Part shown: piece by piece, positions 8,507 through 15,917 of the stretch
Layout: each line of letters begins with the position of its first letter
Position numbering within the stretch: position 1 is the stretch's first letter
Source: Thermoplasmata archaeon
GTDB taxonomy: Archaea > Thermoplasmatota > Thermoplasmata > RBG-16-68-12
DNA: 64,000 bases
Assembly (NCBI GenBank): GCA_036395115.1
Contig: DASWDU010000049.1
Span: 55,203 to 119,202 of the forward strand
Direction of reading: 5' to 3'
Translations under genes and position numbers: made by a program
The notes under the pieces: generated by a model
What the model was told of the DNA's origin: nothing
Database searches by the model: none
What the model saw: only the letters and a program-made list of their open reading frames with translations

Positions 8507-9510
8507 GGCGGTCCATGGCGTCGGGCTGGGTGCACGCCCGCGCGCCGGCCACGATCGCGAACGTCGGTCCGGGGTTCGACGTGTTCAGCCTGGCGGTGCG
8601 GGGGCTGTCCGACGACGTCGCGATCCGGCCCGCGAACGAAGATTCGCTGGCGGTGACGGGTCTCGGCGCCGGATCGATCCCGACGGAATTCGCCCACAAC
8701 ACGGCGGGGATTGTGATCGAGGCCCTCCGCCAGCGCACCCATGTGAGGCAGCCTCTCGCGGTCCGCGTGCAGAAAGGAATCCCGCCCGGGCGGGGGCTCG
8801 GGAGCTCTGCGGCCTCGTGCGCCGCGGCGGCGCTGGCTTTCCTGAAGGCGTTCCCTCGTTCGAGGTCCCTCGGGGTCCAGGGCTTCATCCAGGCCGCCGT
8901 CGAGGGCGAAGCGTCCGTCGCGGGCCGCCACTACGACAACGTCGCCGGGGCGCTCCTCGGCGGGTTCGTCGCGATCGCCTCGACCGAGCCCCTCGTTCTG
9001 GCCCGCGAATCCGTGAGCCCGCGGATCGCCATCGCGATCGCGATCCCCGACGTCGTGCTCAAGACCGCGGACATGCGGCGGCTCCTCCCCGAGACCGTCC
9101 CGCTGCGGGATGCCGTCGGAAACATCGGGCGGGCCGCCACGTTGGCGTTAGCGCTCTCGCGGGGCGACGCGGCCCTCGCGGGTCGCTGCCTGGAGGACCG
9201 CCTCGTTGAGCCCGCCCGGTCCGCAGCGATCCCGGGCTTCGAAGATGCACGGGCGGCAGCCTTGGCGGCCGGCGCCGCGGGATTCGCGATGAGCGGATCC
9301 GGTTCGACGGTGTTCGCGCTGGCCTCCACCCGCGTCGCGGCGTGGACCGCGGCGGAAAGGATGTGCAAGGCGTTCGAATCTGGCGGGCATCGGGCCGACC
9401 CGCTCGCGACCACGGTGGACAATTCTACGCCGCTCGCCGCGGTCGCGCCGAAGGCCCTCTCGCGCTTCTCGATCGCTCCTCCCCCGAGGGACACGAGCCT
9501 GGGCCGGTAA
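8503..9510 (+). CDS. thrB: Homoserine kinase
   Basis: GHMP-family kinase of 335 residues that phosphorylates homoserine to O-phosphohomoserine, the substrate of ThrC. The N-terminal segment (APATIANVGPGFDVFSLAV) and ATP loop PPGRGLGSSAAS are typical of ThrB, as is the C-terminal GFAMSGSGSTVFAL motif of GHMP kinases. ATG at 8503 overlaps the preceding stop (ATGA); a second ATG at 8515 is possible. Third gene of a coupled thrC/ubiquitin-like/thrB unit and cytoplasmic. Confidence 0.93.
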   Translation: MRRSMASGWVHARAPATIANVGPGFDVFSLAVRGLSDDVAIRPANEDSLAVTGLGAGSIPTEFAHNTAGIVIEALRQRTHVRQPLAVRVQKGIPPGRGLGSSAASCAAAALAFLKAFPRSRSLGVQGFIQAAVEGEASVAGRHYDNVAGALLGGFVAIASTEPLVLARESVSPRIAIAIAIPDVVLKTADMRRLLPETVPLRDAVGNIGRAATLALALSRGDAALAGRCLEDRLVEPARSAAIPGFEDARAAALAAGAAGFAMSGSGSTVFALASTRVAAWTAAERMCKAFESGGHRADPLATTVDNSTPLAAVAPKALSRFSIAPPPRDTSLGR

Positions 9511-9625
9511 CGTGAGCGGTTCGCGCGGCGAGGATTCCCCCTCCCGCAACTGGCGACGTTCGTCGACGGGACTCGTTCGTCGGCTGACGACGAATTTCGA
9601 CGATCGCCGTGCACGGTATCGGCAA

Positions 9626-9637
9626 ATGTTAAATAGC
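9626..9637 (+). promoter_or_regulatory. Box A promoter upstream of ilvB
   Basis: TGTTAAATAG stands out in a GC-rich 207-bp gap between thrB and ilvB. A start site about 25 bases downstream leaves a leader of roughly 55 bases before the ATG at 9718. The GGGGGAACGCCC just before the ATG could serve as a weak ribosome site. No attenuator or riboswitch was recognised. Confidence 0.5.
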
Positions 9638-9717
9638 CTCCGTCCGGTGCGCGCCGGACTCCGGGCGATGGCGGGGCCGATGAGCGGCCCACGGCCTTCG
9701 CCGCCGGGGGAACGCCC

Positions 9718-11439
9718 ATGCGGGGATCGCGCGTCGCGCTGGAAATCCTGAAGGAGCACGGCGTCGAGGTCGTGTTCGGCCATCCGGGCGGGGCGGTCCT
9801 CCCGTTGTACGACGACCTGTACGACGCCGGCGTGCGGCACATCCTGACGCGCCATGAACAGAATGCGGCGCACATGGCCGACGGGTACGCTCGCGTCCTC
9901 CGGCGGCCGGGCGTCGCGATCGCGACCTCGGGTCCCGGCGCGACGAACCTCATCACGGGCATCGCGACCGCCTACATGGACTCCTCTCCGGTCCTCGCGA
10001 TCACCGGCCAGGTCGCGACGACGGTCATGGGCAACGATGCGTTCCAGGAGGTCGACGCGTTCGGCATGATGATGCCCATCGTGAAGCACAACTGGCGGGT
10101 CGAGTCGGCGGACGACATCCCGCGGGTGTTCCGCGACGCGTTCTACCTCGCGACCCACGGCCGGACGGCCCCGGTGCACATCGACCTGCCGCTCGACGTG
10201 CAGCGCGCGGAGGTCGACGACGCGAAGGTCCAGGAGAAGTACACCCCGCGGAAGACCACAAGGCAGGATCTCTCGCGGCTCGTGGACGCGGTCCGGTTCC
10301 TCGAGGAGGCGGACGCGCCGGTCATCCTGGTCGGCGGCGGCGCCCGCTGGTCTCAGGCCGGCGCCGACATCCTGCGGCTCGCGGAGATGATACAGGCGCC
10401 CGTCGTCACGACGCTCATGGGGAAGGGCGCGGTGCCCGAGGACCACCCGCTCGTCCTCGGCCCCGTCGGGATGCACGGCAAGATGGTCGCCACATATGTG
10501 TTGAACAACTGCGACACGATCCTCGCTCTCGGCACCCGCTTCTCCGACCGGTCGACGGGCAAGCTGTCGGAATTCGGTAAGCAGCAGCGGATCGTCCATG
10601 TGGACATCGATCCGTCCGAGGTCGGGAAAAACGTGCCGCATGTCGTCGGCTTGGTCGGTGACGTCGGCGTGGCCGTCCACGCCTTGATCGCGGGACTCGA
10701 GAACCGCGCGCTCCGGAAGCGGACCGTCTGGATGGACCGGGTGCGCGGCCTCAAGCGGGAGTGCAACTGCGACTTCAACCACAGCGGCTCCCCGATTCTG
10801 CCGCAGAAGATTATCTGGGAGCTCAACCGCACGCTCCCGGACGACGCGATCGTCACGACAGAGGTCGGACGACACCAGATGTGGGCGGAGCACTTCTTCG
10901 AGGTCCGTCGGAAGCGGATGTTCATCACCTCCGGGGGCCTCGGGACGATGGGCTTCGGCTTCCCCGCCGCGCTCGGCGCCAAGGTCGCGATGCCGGACCG
11001 CTTCGTCATGGACATCGCGGGCGACGGTTCGTTCCAGATGACGATGAAAGAGCTCGCGACCGCGCGGGAGAACCGCATCAACGTGGGCGTGATCCTCTTC
11101 AACGATCACTACCTCGGGATGGTCCAACAGTGGCAGCGCATGTTCTACGGGGAGCGATACTCGGCGGTGTACCTCGGGGAGTTACCCGACTTCACGAAGA
11201 TCGCGGACGCCTATGGCTGCGGCTCCGTTCGCGTGGAACGGCAGGGGGAGCTTGCCGAGGCGATCTTGCGTTCGCAAGCCGCAGAGACGCCGTTCCTGAT
11301 CGACGTAGCGATCGACGCGGACGAGGACATGCTCCCGATCATGCCGCCCGGCACGTCGGCGAAGGAGGTCATCCTCGGGCCTCGATGCATCTGGAAGGGA
11401 GGTGCGACGGTTGCAGATCCTGTCCCTGCTCGTCCATGA
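9718..11439 (+). CDS. ilvB: Acetolactate synthase, large (catalytic) subunit
   Basis: ThDP- and FAD-dependent enzyme, first common step of branched-chain amino-acid synthesis (pyruvate to acetolactate, or with 2-oxobutyrate to acetohydroxybutyrate). 573 residues, normal length. Catalytic Glu47 is in ILTRHEQNAAHMADGYAR; the N-terminal domain has SGPGATNLITGIATAYMDS. The C-terminal ThDP motif is DIAGDGSFQM...NDHYLGMVQQWQ. It heads an ilvB-ilvN-ilvC-ilvD run on one strand, and its 3' end overlaps ilvN. ALS-type rather than pyruvate oxidase is supported by the adjacent regulatory subunit and reductoisomerase. Confidence 0.95.
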   Translation: MRGSRVALEILKEHGVEVVFGHPGGAVLPLYDDLYDAGVRHILTRHEQNAAHMADGYARVLRRPGVAIATSGPGATNLITGIATAYMDSSPVLAITGQVATTVMGNDAFQEVDAFGMMMPIVKHNWRVESADDIPRVFRDAFYLATHGRTAPVHIDLPLDVQRAEVDDAKVQEKYTPRKTTRQDLSRLVDAVRFLEEADAPVILVGGGARWSQAGADILRLAEMIQAPVVTTLMGKGAVPEDHPLVLGPVGMHGKMVATYVLNNCDTILALGTRFSDRSTGKLSEFGKQQRIVHVDIDPSEVGKNVPHVVGLVGDVGVAVHALIAGLENRALRKRTVWMDRVRGLKRECNCDFNHSGSPILPQKIIWELNRTLPDDAIVTTEVGRHQMWAEHFFEVRRKRMFITSGGLGTMGFGFPAALGAKVAMPDRFVMDIAGDGSFQMTMKELATARENRINVGVILFNDHYLGMVQQWQRMFYGERYSAVYLGELPDFTKIADAYGCGSVRVERQGELAEAILRSQAAETPFLIDVAIDADEDMLPIMPPGTSAKEVILGPRCIWKGGATVADPVPARP

Positions 11440-11767
11440 CGACTGGGGCGTCATGCAGCGCATCGCCGGCGTCTTCACGCGGAAGCGGATCTCGCTCGAC
11501 ACGATCTTGGCGGGCAAGTGCGAGCGGCCCGGATGTGCGCGCGTCCTGCTGGCGTCAGAGCACCCGCAGCTCCGTCGGATGGTCGAGCACCTGCGGCGCG
11601 TGCACGACGTGATCGAGGTCGAGTACATCGAGGACAATGCGGACGCGTTCGCGCTCGTCCGCTCGACGGTCCGTCGCACCGCGATCGCGGGGAAGGCGGG
11701 CGAGGTGGAGGCGGCGCTGGCCCACGTGGACGGCGCTGCGTACGTCAAGGCGTACGGGGCTCTCTGA
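11411..11767 (+). CDS. ilvN: Acetolactate synthase, small regulatory (ACT-domain) subunit
   Basis: 118 residues, a short form with one ACT domain (LQILSLLVHDDWGVMQRIAGVFTRKRISLDTI) followed by a second alpha/beta segment (VIEVEYIEDNADAFALVRSTVRR). It binds valine in known systems and tunes IlvB. The start is set by a strong ribosome site, GGGAGGTG at 11398-11404, which places the TTG at 11411 at ideal spacing; an in-frame GTG at 11402 lies within that site and is less likely. It overlaps the 3' end of ilvB, implying coupling. Several residues usual at the C-terminus of longer IlvH proteins are absent, as expected for the short class. Confidence 0.88.
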   Translation: MQILSLLVHDDWGVMQRIAGVFTRKRISLDTILAGKCERPGCARVLLASEHPQLRRMVEHLRRVHDVIEVEYIEDNADAFALVRSTVRRTAIAGKAGEVEAALAHVDGAAYVKAYGAL

Positions 11768-11777
11768 AGGTGAGGAC

Positions 11778-12758
11778 ATGGCGAACCTATACTACGAGAA
11801 GGATGCGGACGTCCACACGCTGGACGGCCGCGCGGTGGCGGTGGTCGGCTACGGGATCCAGGGGCGGGCGCAGGCGCTGAACCTGCACGACAGCGGGGCC
11901 GATGTCGTGGTCGGCGTCCGGCCCGACGGAGACTCGTGGACCATGGCGAAGAAAGACGGACTCGAAGTCCTCCCGATTGCCGACGCCGTCGCGGCGTCCG
12001 ACGTCGTCATGATGCTCATCCCCGACGAAGTCCAACCCGAGGTGTACGCGAAGGACATCGCGCCGGCGCTACGGAAGGATGCGGCGCTCGACTTCGCGCA
12101 CGGGTTCAACATCCGCTACGGCACGATCGTGCCGCCGAAACACGTCGACGTCATCATGGTCGCGCCGAAAGCGCCGGGCGCGGCCGTCCGCGAGAACTTC
12201 GTGCGCGGATTCGGCGTGCCCGCGTTGATGGCGATCCACCAGGACGCCACGGGGGACGCGCGAAAGATCGCGCTCGCGATTGCGAAGGGCCTTGGCTCGA
12301 CGAAGGTCGGCGTGATCGAGACGACCTTCACGGAGGAGACGGAGACCGACTTGTTCGGGGAGCAGGTCGACCTCTGTGGCGGCGTGTCGGAACTCATCAA
12401 GACGTCGTTCGATGTCCTCGTGGACGCGGGCTACCAGCCCGAGCTCGCCTACTTCGAGGTCCTGCACGAGCTCAAGATGATCGTCGACTTGATCCAGGCG
12501 GGCGGGATCGAGCATATGTGGGCCGGCGTGTCGAACACGGCGGAGTTCGGAGGGCGTACGCGCGGCCCGAGGGTGATCGACCCGCACGTCCGCAAGAACA
12601 TGCAAGGCCTCCTCAAGGACGTCAAGTCGGGCGCGTTCGCGAGGGATTGGATCGACGAGTACCGGAAGGGAATGCCGACCCTCACGAAGGCGCGCAAGGA
12701 GGCGCCGGACTCGACGCTCGAACGGGTCGGCCGCGACGTGCGCCGCATGTTCCGCTGA
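11778..12758 (+). CDS. ilvC: Ketol-acid reductoisomerase (class I)
   Basis: 326 residues, class I length. Isomerises and reduces acetolactate or acetohydroxybutyrate to the dihydroxy acid with NAD(P)H and Mg2+. Rossmann motif VAVVGYGIQGRAQALNLHDSG is near residue 20-40. The metal-binding acidic motif is TFTEETETDLFGEQVDLCGG, and the knotted C-terminal domain has ELAYFEVLHELKMIVDLI. ATG at 11778 follows AAGGTGAGG. The cofactor-loop sequence after the GxGxxG strand (VVVGVRPDGDSW) lacks the usual Arg/Ser cluster of strict NADPH enzymes, so cofactor preference is uncertain. Third gene of the ilv run. Confidence 0.95.
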   Translation: MANLYYEKDADVHTLDGRAVAVVGYGIQGRAQALNLHDSGADVVVGVRPDGDSWTMAKKDGLEVLPIADAVAASDVVMMLIPDEVQPEVYAKDIAPALRKDAALDFAHGFNIRYGTIVPPKHVDVIMVAPKAPGAAVRENFVRGFGVPALMAIHQDATGDARKIALAIAKGLGSTKVGVIETTFTEETETDLFGEQVDLCGGVSELIKTSFDVLVDAGYQPELAYFEVLHELKMIVDLIQAGGIEHMWAGVSNTAEFGGRTRGPRVIDPHVRKNMQGLLKDVKSGAFARDWIDEYRKGMPTLTKARKEAPDSTLERVGRDVRRMFR

Positions 12759-12791
12759 TGTCGGCGTGCCCGTCGATATCCATATCCGCCG

Positions 12792-14501
12792 ATGGACCAT
12801 CGCGAGGACGGGGGATCGAGCGTGGTCGATCCGAAGCGACTGAAGCATCGCAGCTGGGAGGTCACGGAGGGTCCGGAGCGGGCGCCGGCGCGCGCGATGA
12901 TGCGGGGCATGGGCCTCACCGATGCGGATCTCGCGCGGCCCCTCGTCGGCGTCTCGAACACGTGGAACGAGGCGACCCCGTGCCAGCTGAATCTCGACCG
13001 GGTCGCACGGCGCGTGAAGGCCGGCGTCCGCGAGGCCGGCGGAACGCCGCGCGAGTTCATGACGATCACGGTGTCGGATGGGATCGCGATGGGCCACGAG
13101 GGCATGCGAGCGTCCCTCGTGAGTCGCGAGGTCATCGCGGACTCGATCGAGCTGATGATGCACGCGCACCGCTACGACGCCCTCGTCGCGTGCGCCGCAT
13201 GCGACAAATCGATCCCCGGTTCGATCATGGCGATGGCCCGGCTGAACGTGCCGTCGATCTTCACATACGGCGGCCCGATGCTCCCGGGGAAATTCGAGGG
13301 CCGCGACGTCACGATCCAAGACGTCTTTGAGGCGGTCGGCGCCTTTGCCGCCGGGACGATGTCCGCCGCTCAGCTGGCCGAACTCGAACGGACGGCGTGT
13401 CCGGGTGCGGGCACGTGCGCGGGGCTCTTCACCGCGAACACGATGGCGTCGTGCGCGGAGGCGCTCGGCGTCGCATTGTCCGGGGATGCGGCGATCCCCC
13501 AGGTGGATCCGGAACGGGAGGCGCACTCCGAGGAAGTCGGCCACGCTGTCATGAAGACGTTGGAACTGGGCATCAAGCCGCGGGACTGCCTGACGTATGA
13601 GGCGTTCGAAAACGCGATCACGCTCGACGCCGCGATGGGGGGATCGACGAACGCGGTCCTGCATCTACTCGCGATCGCCCACGAGGCCCACGTGTCCCTC
13701 GAACTCGATGCGTTCGACCGCATCGCCCGGAAAACGCCGCACCTCGTCAGCATGAAGCCCGGGGGTGCATACGTGATGGCGGACCTCCACCGGGCCGGGG
13801 GGGTTCCCGGCGTGTTGCGACGCCTCCTCGAGGGAGGTCGCCTGCATCCCGACGCGCTCACGGTGACCGGGGCGACGATGGCGCAGCGGTTGCGCAGCGC
13901 TCCCATGGAGATCCCGGGCGACATCGTGCGACCTATCGTGGATCCGATCAGCTCGACCGGGACGATCGCGATTCTTCGCGGCAATCTCGCAACCGAGGGG
14001 GCCGTCGTCAAGACCGCGATGGTCCGGCGCCTGTCGCATCGGGGTCCGGCGAGAGTGTTCGACGGCGAGCAAGCCGCGTTTGAGGCCGCGCAGCAGCGGG
14101 CGATTCAGCCCGGGGATGTCGTCGTAATCCGGTACGAAGGGCCGAAGGGCGGGCCCGGGATGCGGGAGATGCTCGCGATCACCGCGGCCCTCGTCGGTCA
14201 GGGACTCGGCGACGAGGTGGCCCTCGTCACGGACGGCCGTTTCTCCGGGGCGACGCGCGGCTTGATGGTGGGCCACGTCTCACCCGAAGCCTGGGATGGC
14301 GGATTGCTCGCCGGGGTGCGCGACGGAGATTCGATCGAAGTCGACGTCCCGAAGCGAACGTTGCGCCTGGACCTAGTGGACGACGAGGCCCGGCGGAGGC
14401 TCACGGGATGGACGCGCCCGGCACCTCGATACGTCTCGGGAGCCCTTGCGAAGTATGCGAGGCTCGTCGGATCGGCATCGCAAGGCGCCCTGTGCGGGTA
14501 G
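12792..14501 (+). CDS. ilvD: Dihydroxy-acid dehydratase
   Basis: 569-residue iron-sulfur dehydratase that makes the 2-oxo acid precursors of valine and isoleucine. Candidate cluster ligands are Cys64 (NEATPCQLNL), Cys137 (CAACDKSIPGS) and Cys209 (CPGAGTCAGLFTANT). Further family motifs are GGSTNAVLHLLAIA, YEGPKGGPGMREM and DGRFSGATRG. ATG at 12792 is taken; an in-frame GTG 11 codons in (VDPKRLKHRS) is closer to the conserved start. Last gene of the ilv run; the next gene, proC, converges on it. Confidence 0.95.
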   Translation: MDHREDGGSSVVDPKRLKHRSWEVTEGPERAPARAMMRGMGLTDADLARPLVGVSNTWNEATPCQLNLDRVARRVKAGVREAGGTPREFMTITVSDGIAMGHEGMRASLVSREVIADSIELMMHAHRYDALVACAACDKSIPGSIMAMARLNVPSIFTYGGPMLPGKFEGRDVTIQDVFEAVGAFAAGTMSAAQLAELERTACPGAGTCAGLFTANTMASCAEALGVALSGDAAIPQVDPEREAHSEEVGHAVMKTLELGIKPRDCLTYEAFENAITLDAAMGGSTNAVLHLLAIAHEAHVSLELDAFDRIARKTPHLVSMKPGGAYVMADLHRAGGVPGVLRRLLEGGRLHPDALTVTGATMAQRLRSAPMEIPGDIVRPIVDPISSTGTIAILRGNLATEGAVVKTAMVRRLSHRGPARVFDGEQAAFEAAQQRAIQPGDVVVIRYEGPKGGPGMREMLAITAALVGQGLGDEVALVTDGRFSGATRGLMVGHVSPEAWDGGLLAGVRDGDSIEVDVPKRTLRLDLVDDEARRRLTGWTRPAPRYVSGALAKYARLVGSASQGALCG

Positions 14502-14554
14502 CCGCATCAGCCCGGAAACAAACCTGTTGAAGTTTCTTACCTCGCGGACCACCG

Positions 14555-15373
14555 CTAGCCGTGCGCCCGTGCCGTCTCCTCGGCGAGCTCCGCGGCGCGC
14601 CTCGACGCGGCGACGATGCCGTCGCTGATCGCCTGCGGAACCCCTCGACTTTCCATGACGGACCACCCGGCCATCGTCGTCCCGTTCGGGGTCGCGACCA
14701 TCTCGTAGAGCTTCATCGGCTCGAGGCCGTCGATCAACAGGAGTTCCGCAGTCCCTTTCATCGTCTGCAGCGCGAGCTTCGTCGCGACGTCCCGAGGCAA
14801 TCCGGACCGGACGCCGCCGTCGATCATGGAATGGGCGAGGGCCGCGATGAAGCCCGGTCCGCTCCCGCTGAGCCCCGTGACCGCATCGAGCATCGGCTCG
14901 TCCACGATCGTCACGCGGCCGAGGGACCCGAACATCTCCTCGACGACGAGCGCGTCGCGATCCGTCGCGGTCTTGCCGAGCGCGAAGGCCGAGGCGCCTT
15001 CGCCGACGGCGCACGCCAGATTCGGCATGATCCGGACGACGCGGCCCCGGCCCTTCAGGACTCGCTCGACGAACGCCGTGCGGACGCCCGCCGCGAGCGT
15101 GACGACGAGGCCGTCCTCCTTCACATGGCCGGCGATCGAGTCGACGAGCGCCGGCATGTCCTTCGGCTTCGCCGCAAGGACGAGGACATCGGATCGACCG
15201 GCGAGCGCCGACGTCGTTTCGACGTAGCCAACGCCGTACTTCCCCGCGATCTCCTTCGCGCGAGGCGGGATGGCGTCGCTCACCAGGACCCGCGACGGCG
15301 GCACGACGCGGCCCGTGACGAGGCCTCGGACGAGCGCTTCGCCCATCTTGCCCACGCCTGCGATCCCGATCAC
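14555..15373 (-). CDS. proC: Pyrroline-5-carboxylate reductase
   Basis: 272 residues; last step of proline synthesis, NAD(P)H reduction of pyrroline-5-carboxylate. Nucleotide motif GIAGVGKMGEALV is at the N-terminus and the family signature is DAVTGLSGSGPGFIAALAHS. Start is GTG at 15373: a box A (ATTATATCTCC on the minus strand, 15431-15442) places transcription near 15410, and GGAG lies just upstream of this GTG, with no better in-frame start in between. It converges on ilvD with a gap of about 50 bases. Confidence 0.94.
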   Translation of the reverse strand: MIGIAGVGKMGEALVRGLVTGRVVPPSRVLVSDAIPPRAKEIAGKYGVGYVETTSALAGRSDVLVLAAKPKDMPALVDSIAGHVKEDGLVVTLAAGVRTAFVERVLKGRGRVVRIMPNLACAVGEGASAFALGKTATDRDALVVEEMFGSLGRVTIVDEPMLDAVTGLSGSGPGFIAALAHSMIDGGVRSGLPRDVATKLALQTMKGTAELLLIDGLEPMKLYEMVATPNGTTMAGWSVMESRGVPQAISDGIVAASRRAAELAEETARAHG

Positions 15374-15430
15374 TCGGTCTCCGTCCGTCGTGTGCTGACC
15401 CCCTGGATGATCCCGTCTTCGTACGTCCTC

Positions 15431-15442
15431 AGGAGATATAAT
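15431..15442 (-). promoter_or_regulatory. Box A promoter of proC
   Basis: Minus-strand GATTATATCTCC is the best TATA match in the proC upstream region. A start site about 25 bases downstream fits the GTG at 15373 with a leader of about 35 bases. Confidence 0.55.
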
Positions 15443-15570
15443 CTCTGCAGCAGGGGCACGACGGGCCCGAGGCACCCGCCAGGCGCGCGTTCAGCGTCCC
15501 CACGACGGGAGCACCTTCGATGGTCGTACCATAAACGCCTTATCCGGAAATCGTCCCCGTGTAGGTAGAG

Positions 15571-15837
15571 GTGACGGATCTGGTATCCATTGGGGTCGCC
15601 GCTGCGATCGGAGCCGCCGTCGGGGCCGCGGCCCTCGGGGCCGCGTCCGCGGCGACGCACGGGGACATCCCCGGGCTCGCGATCGCGCTCCAGCACATTC
15701 CGCCGATGACACACGGCTACGAGGTCGTGACGGCCGTGAAGAACGCGCTGGCGGGTGGAGCCGCGGGTGGCGGGATCGGTGCGGCCGTAGCCGCCGTCGC
15801 CAAGGGCGGGCACGGCGCGGCCGGTGCCTCTCCGTAG
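15571..15837 (+). CDS. Small Ala/Gly-rich membrane-type hypothetical protein
   Basis: 88 residues, GTG start after GGTAGAG, with a CCTTATCC box about 30 bases upstream. Two hydrophobic small-residue helices (IGVAAAIGAAVGAAALGAAS and ALAGGAAGGGIGAAVAAVAK) flank a short polar loop (HIPPMTHGYEVV). Ala/Gly packing of this kind suggests a membrane hairpin that oligomerises; no family recognised. A long oligo-T tract follows the stop codon, so it appears to be a complete transcription unit, separate from pheT. Confidence 0.6.
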   Translation: MTDLVSIGVAAAIGAAVGAAALGAASAATHGDIPGLAIALQHIPPMTHGYEVVTAVKNALAGGAAGGGIGAAVAAVAKGGHGAAGASP

Positions 15838-15849
15838 CCGCGGACCGCC

Positions 15850-15870
15850 ACTTCTTCTCTTTTTTTCTCC
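15850..15870 (+). terminator. Oligo-T archaeal terminator
   Basis: The pyrimidine run TTCTTCTCTTTTTTTCTCC starts about 15 bases after the small protein's stop codon and just before the pheT promoter, a typical archaeal termination signal. Confidence 0.6.
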
Positions 15871-15883
15871 CGCCCATCTGAAA

Positions 15884-15893
15884 CGTTATTAAC
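15884..15893 (+). promoter_or_regulatory. Box A promoter of pheT
   Basis: CGTTATTAAC lies about 29 bases before the GTG at 15918, consistent with a leaderless pheT mRNA. Confidence 0.55.
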
Positions 15894-15917
15894 CGTGAGG
15901 TTTCATCCGCGCCGTCC

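Noticed and set aside
9511..9717. Riboswitch or attenuator ahead of ilvB
   Set aside because: Only a box A and a GC-rich leader are visible; no alternating stems or leader peptide rich in Ile/Leu/Val codons.
9148..11127. Long minus-strand open frame of about 659 codons opposite thrB/ilvB
   Set aside because: Arg/His/Asp-rich antisense shadow of a clear ilvB gene in GC-rich DNA; no domain motifs and no promoter.
12069..13664. 531-codon minus-strand frame across ilvC and ilvD
   Set aside because: Shadow of two well-supported enzymes; His/Arg/Asp-rich without motifs.
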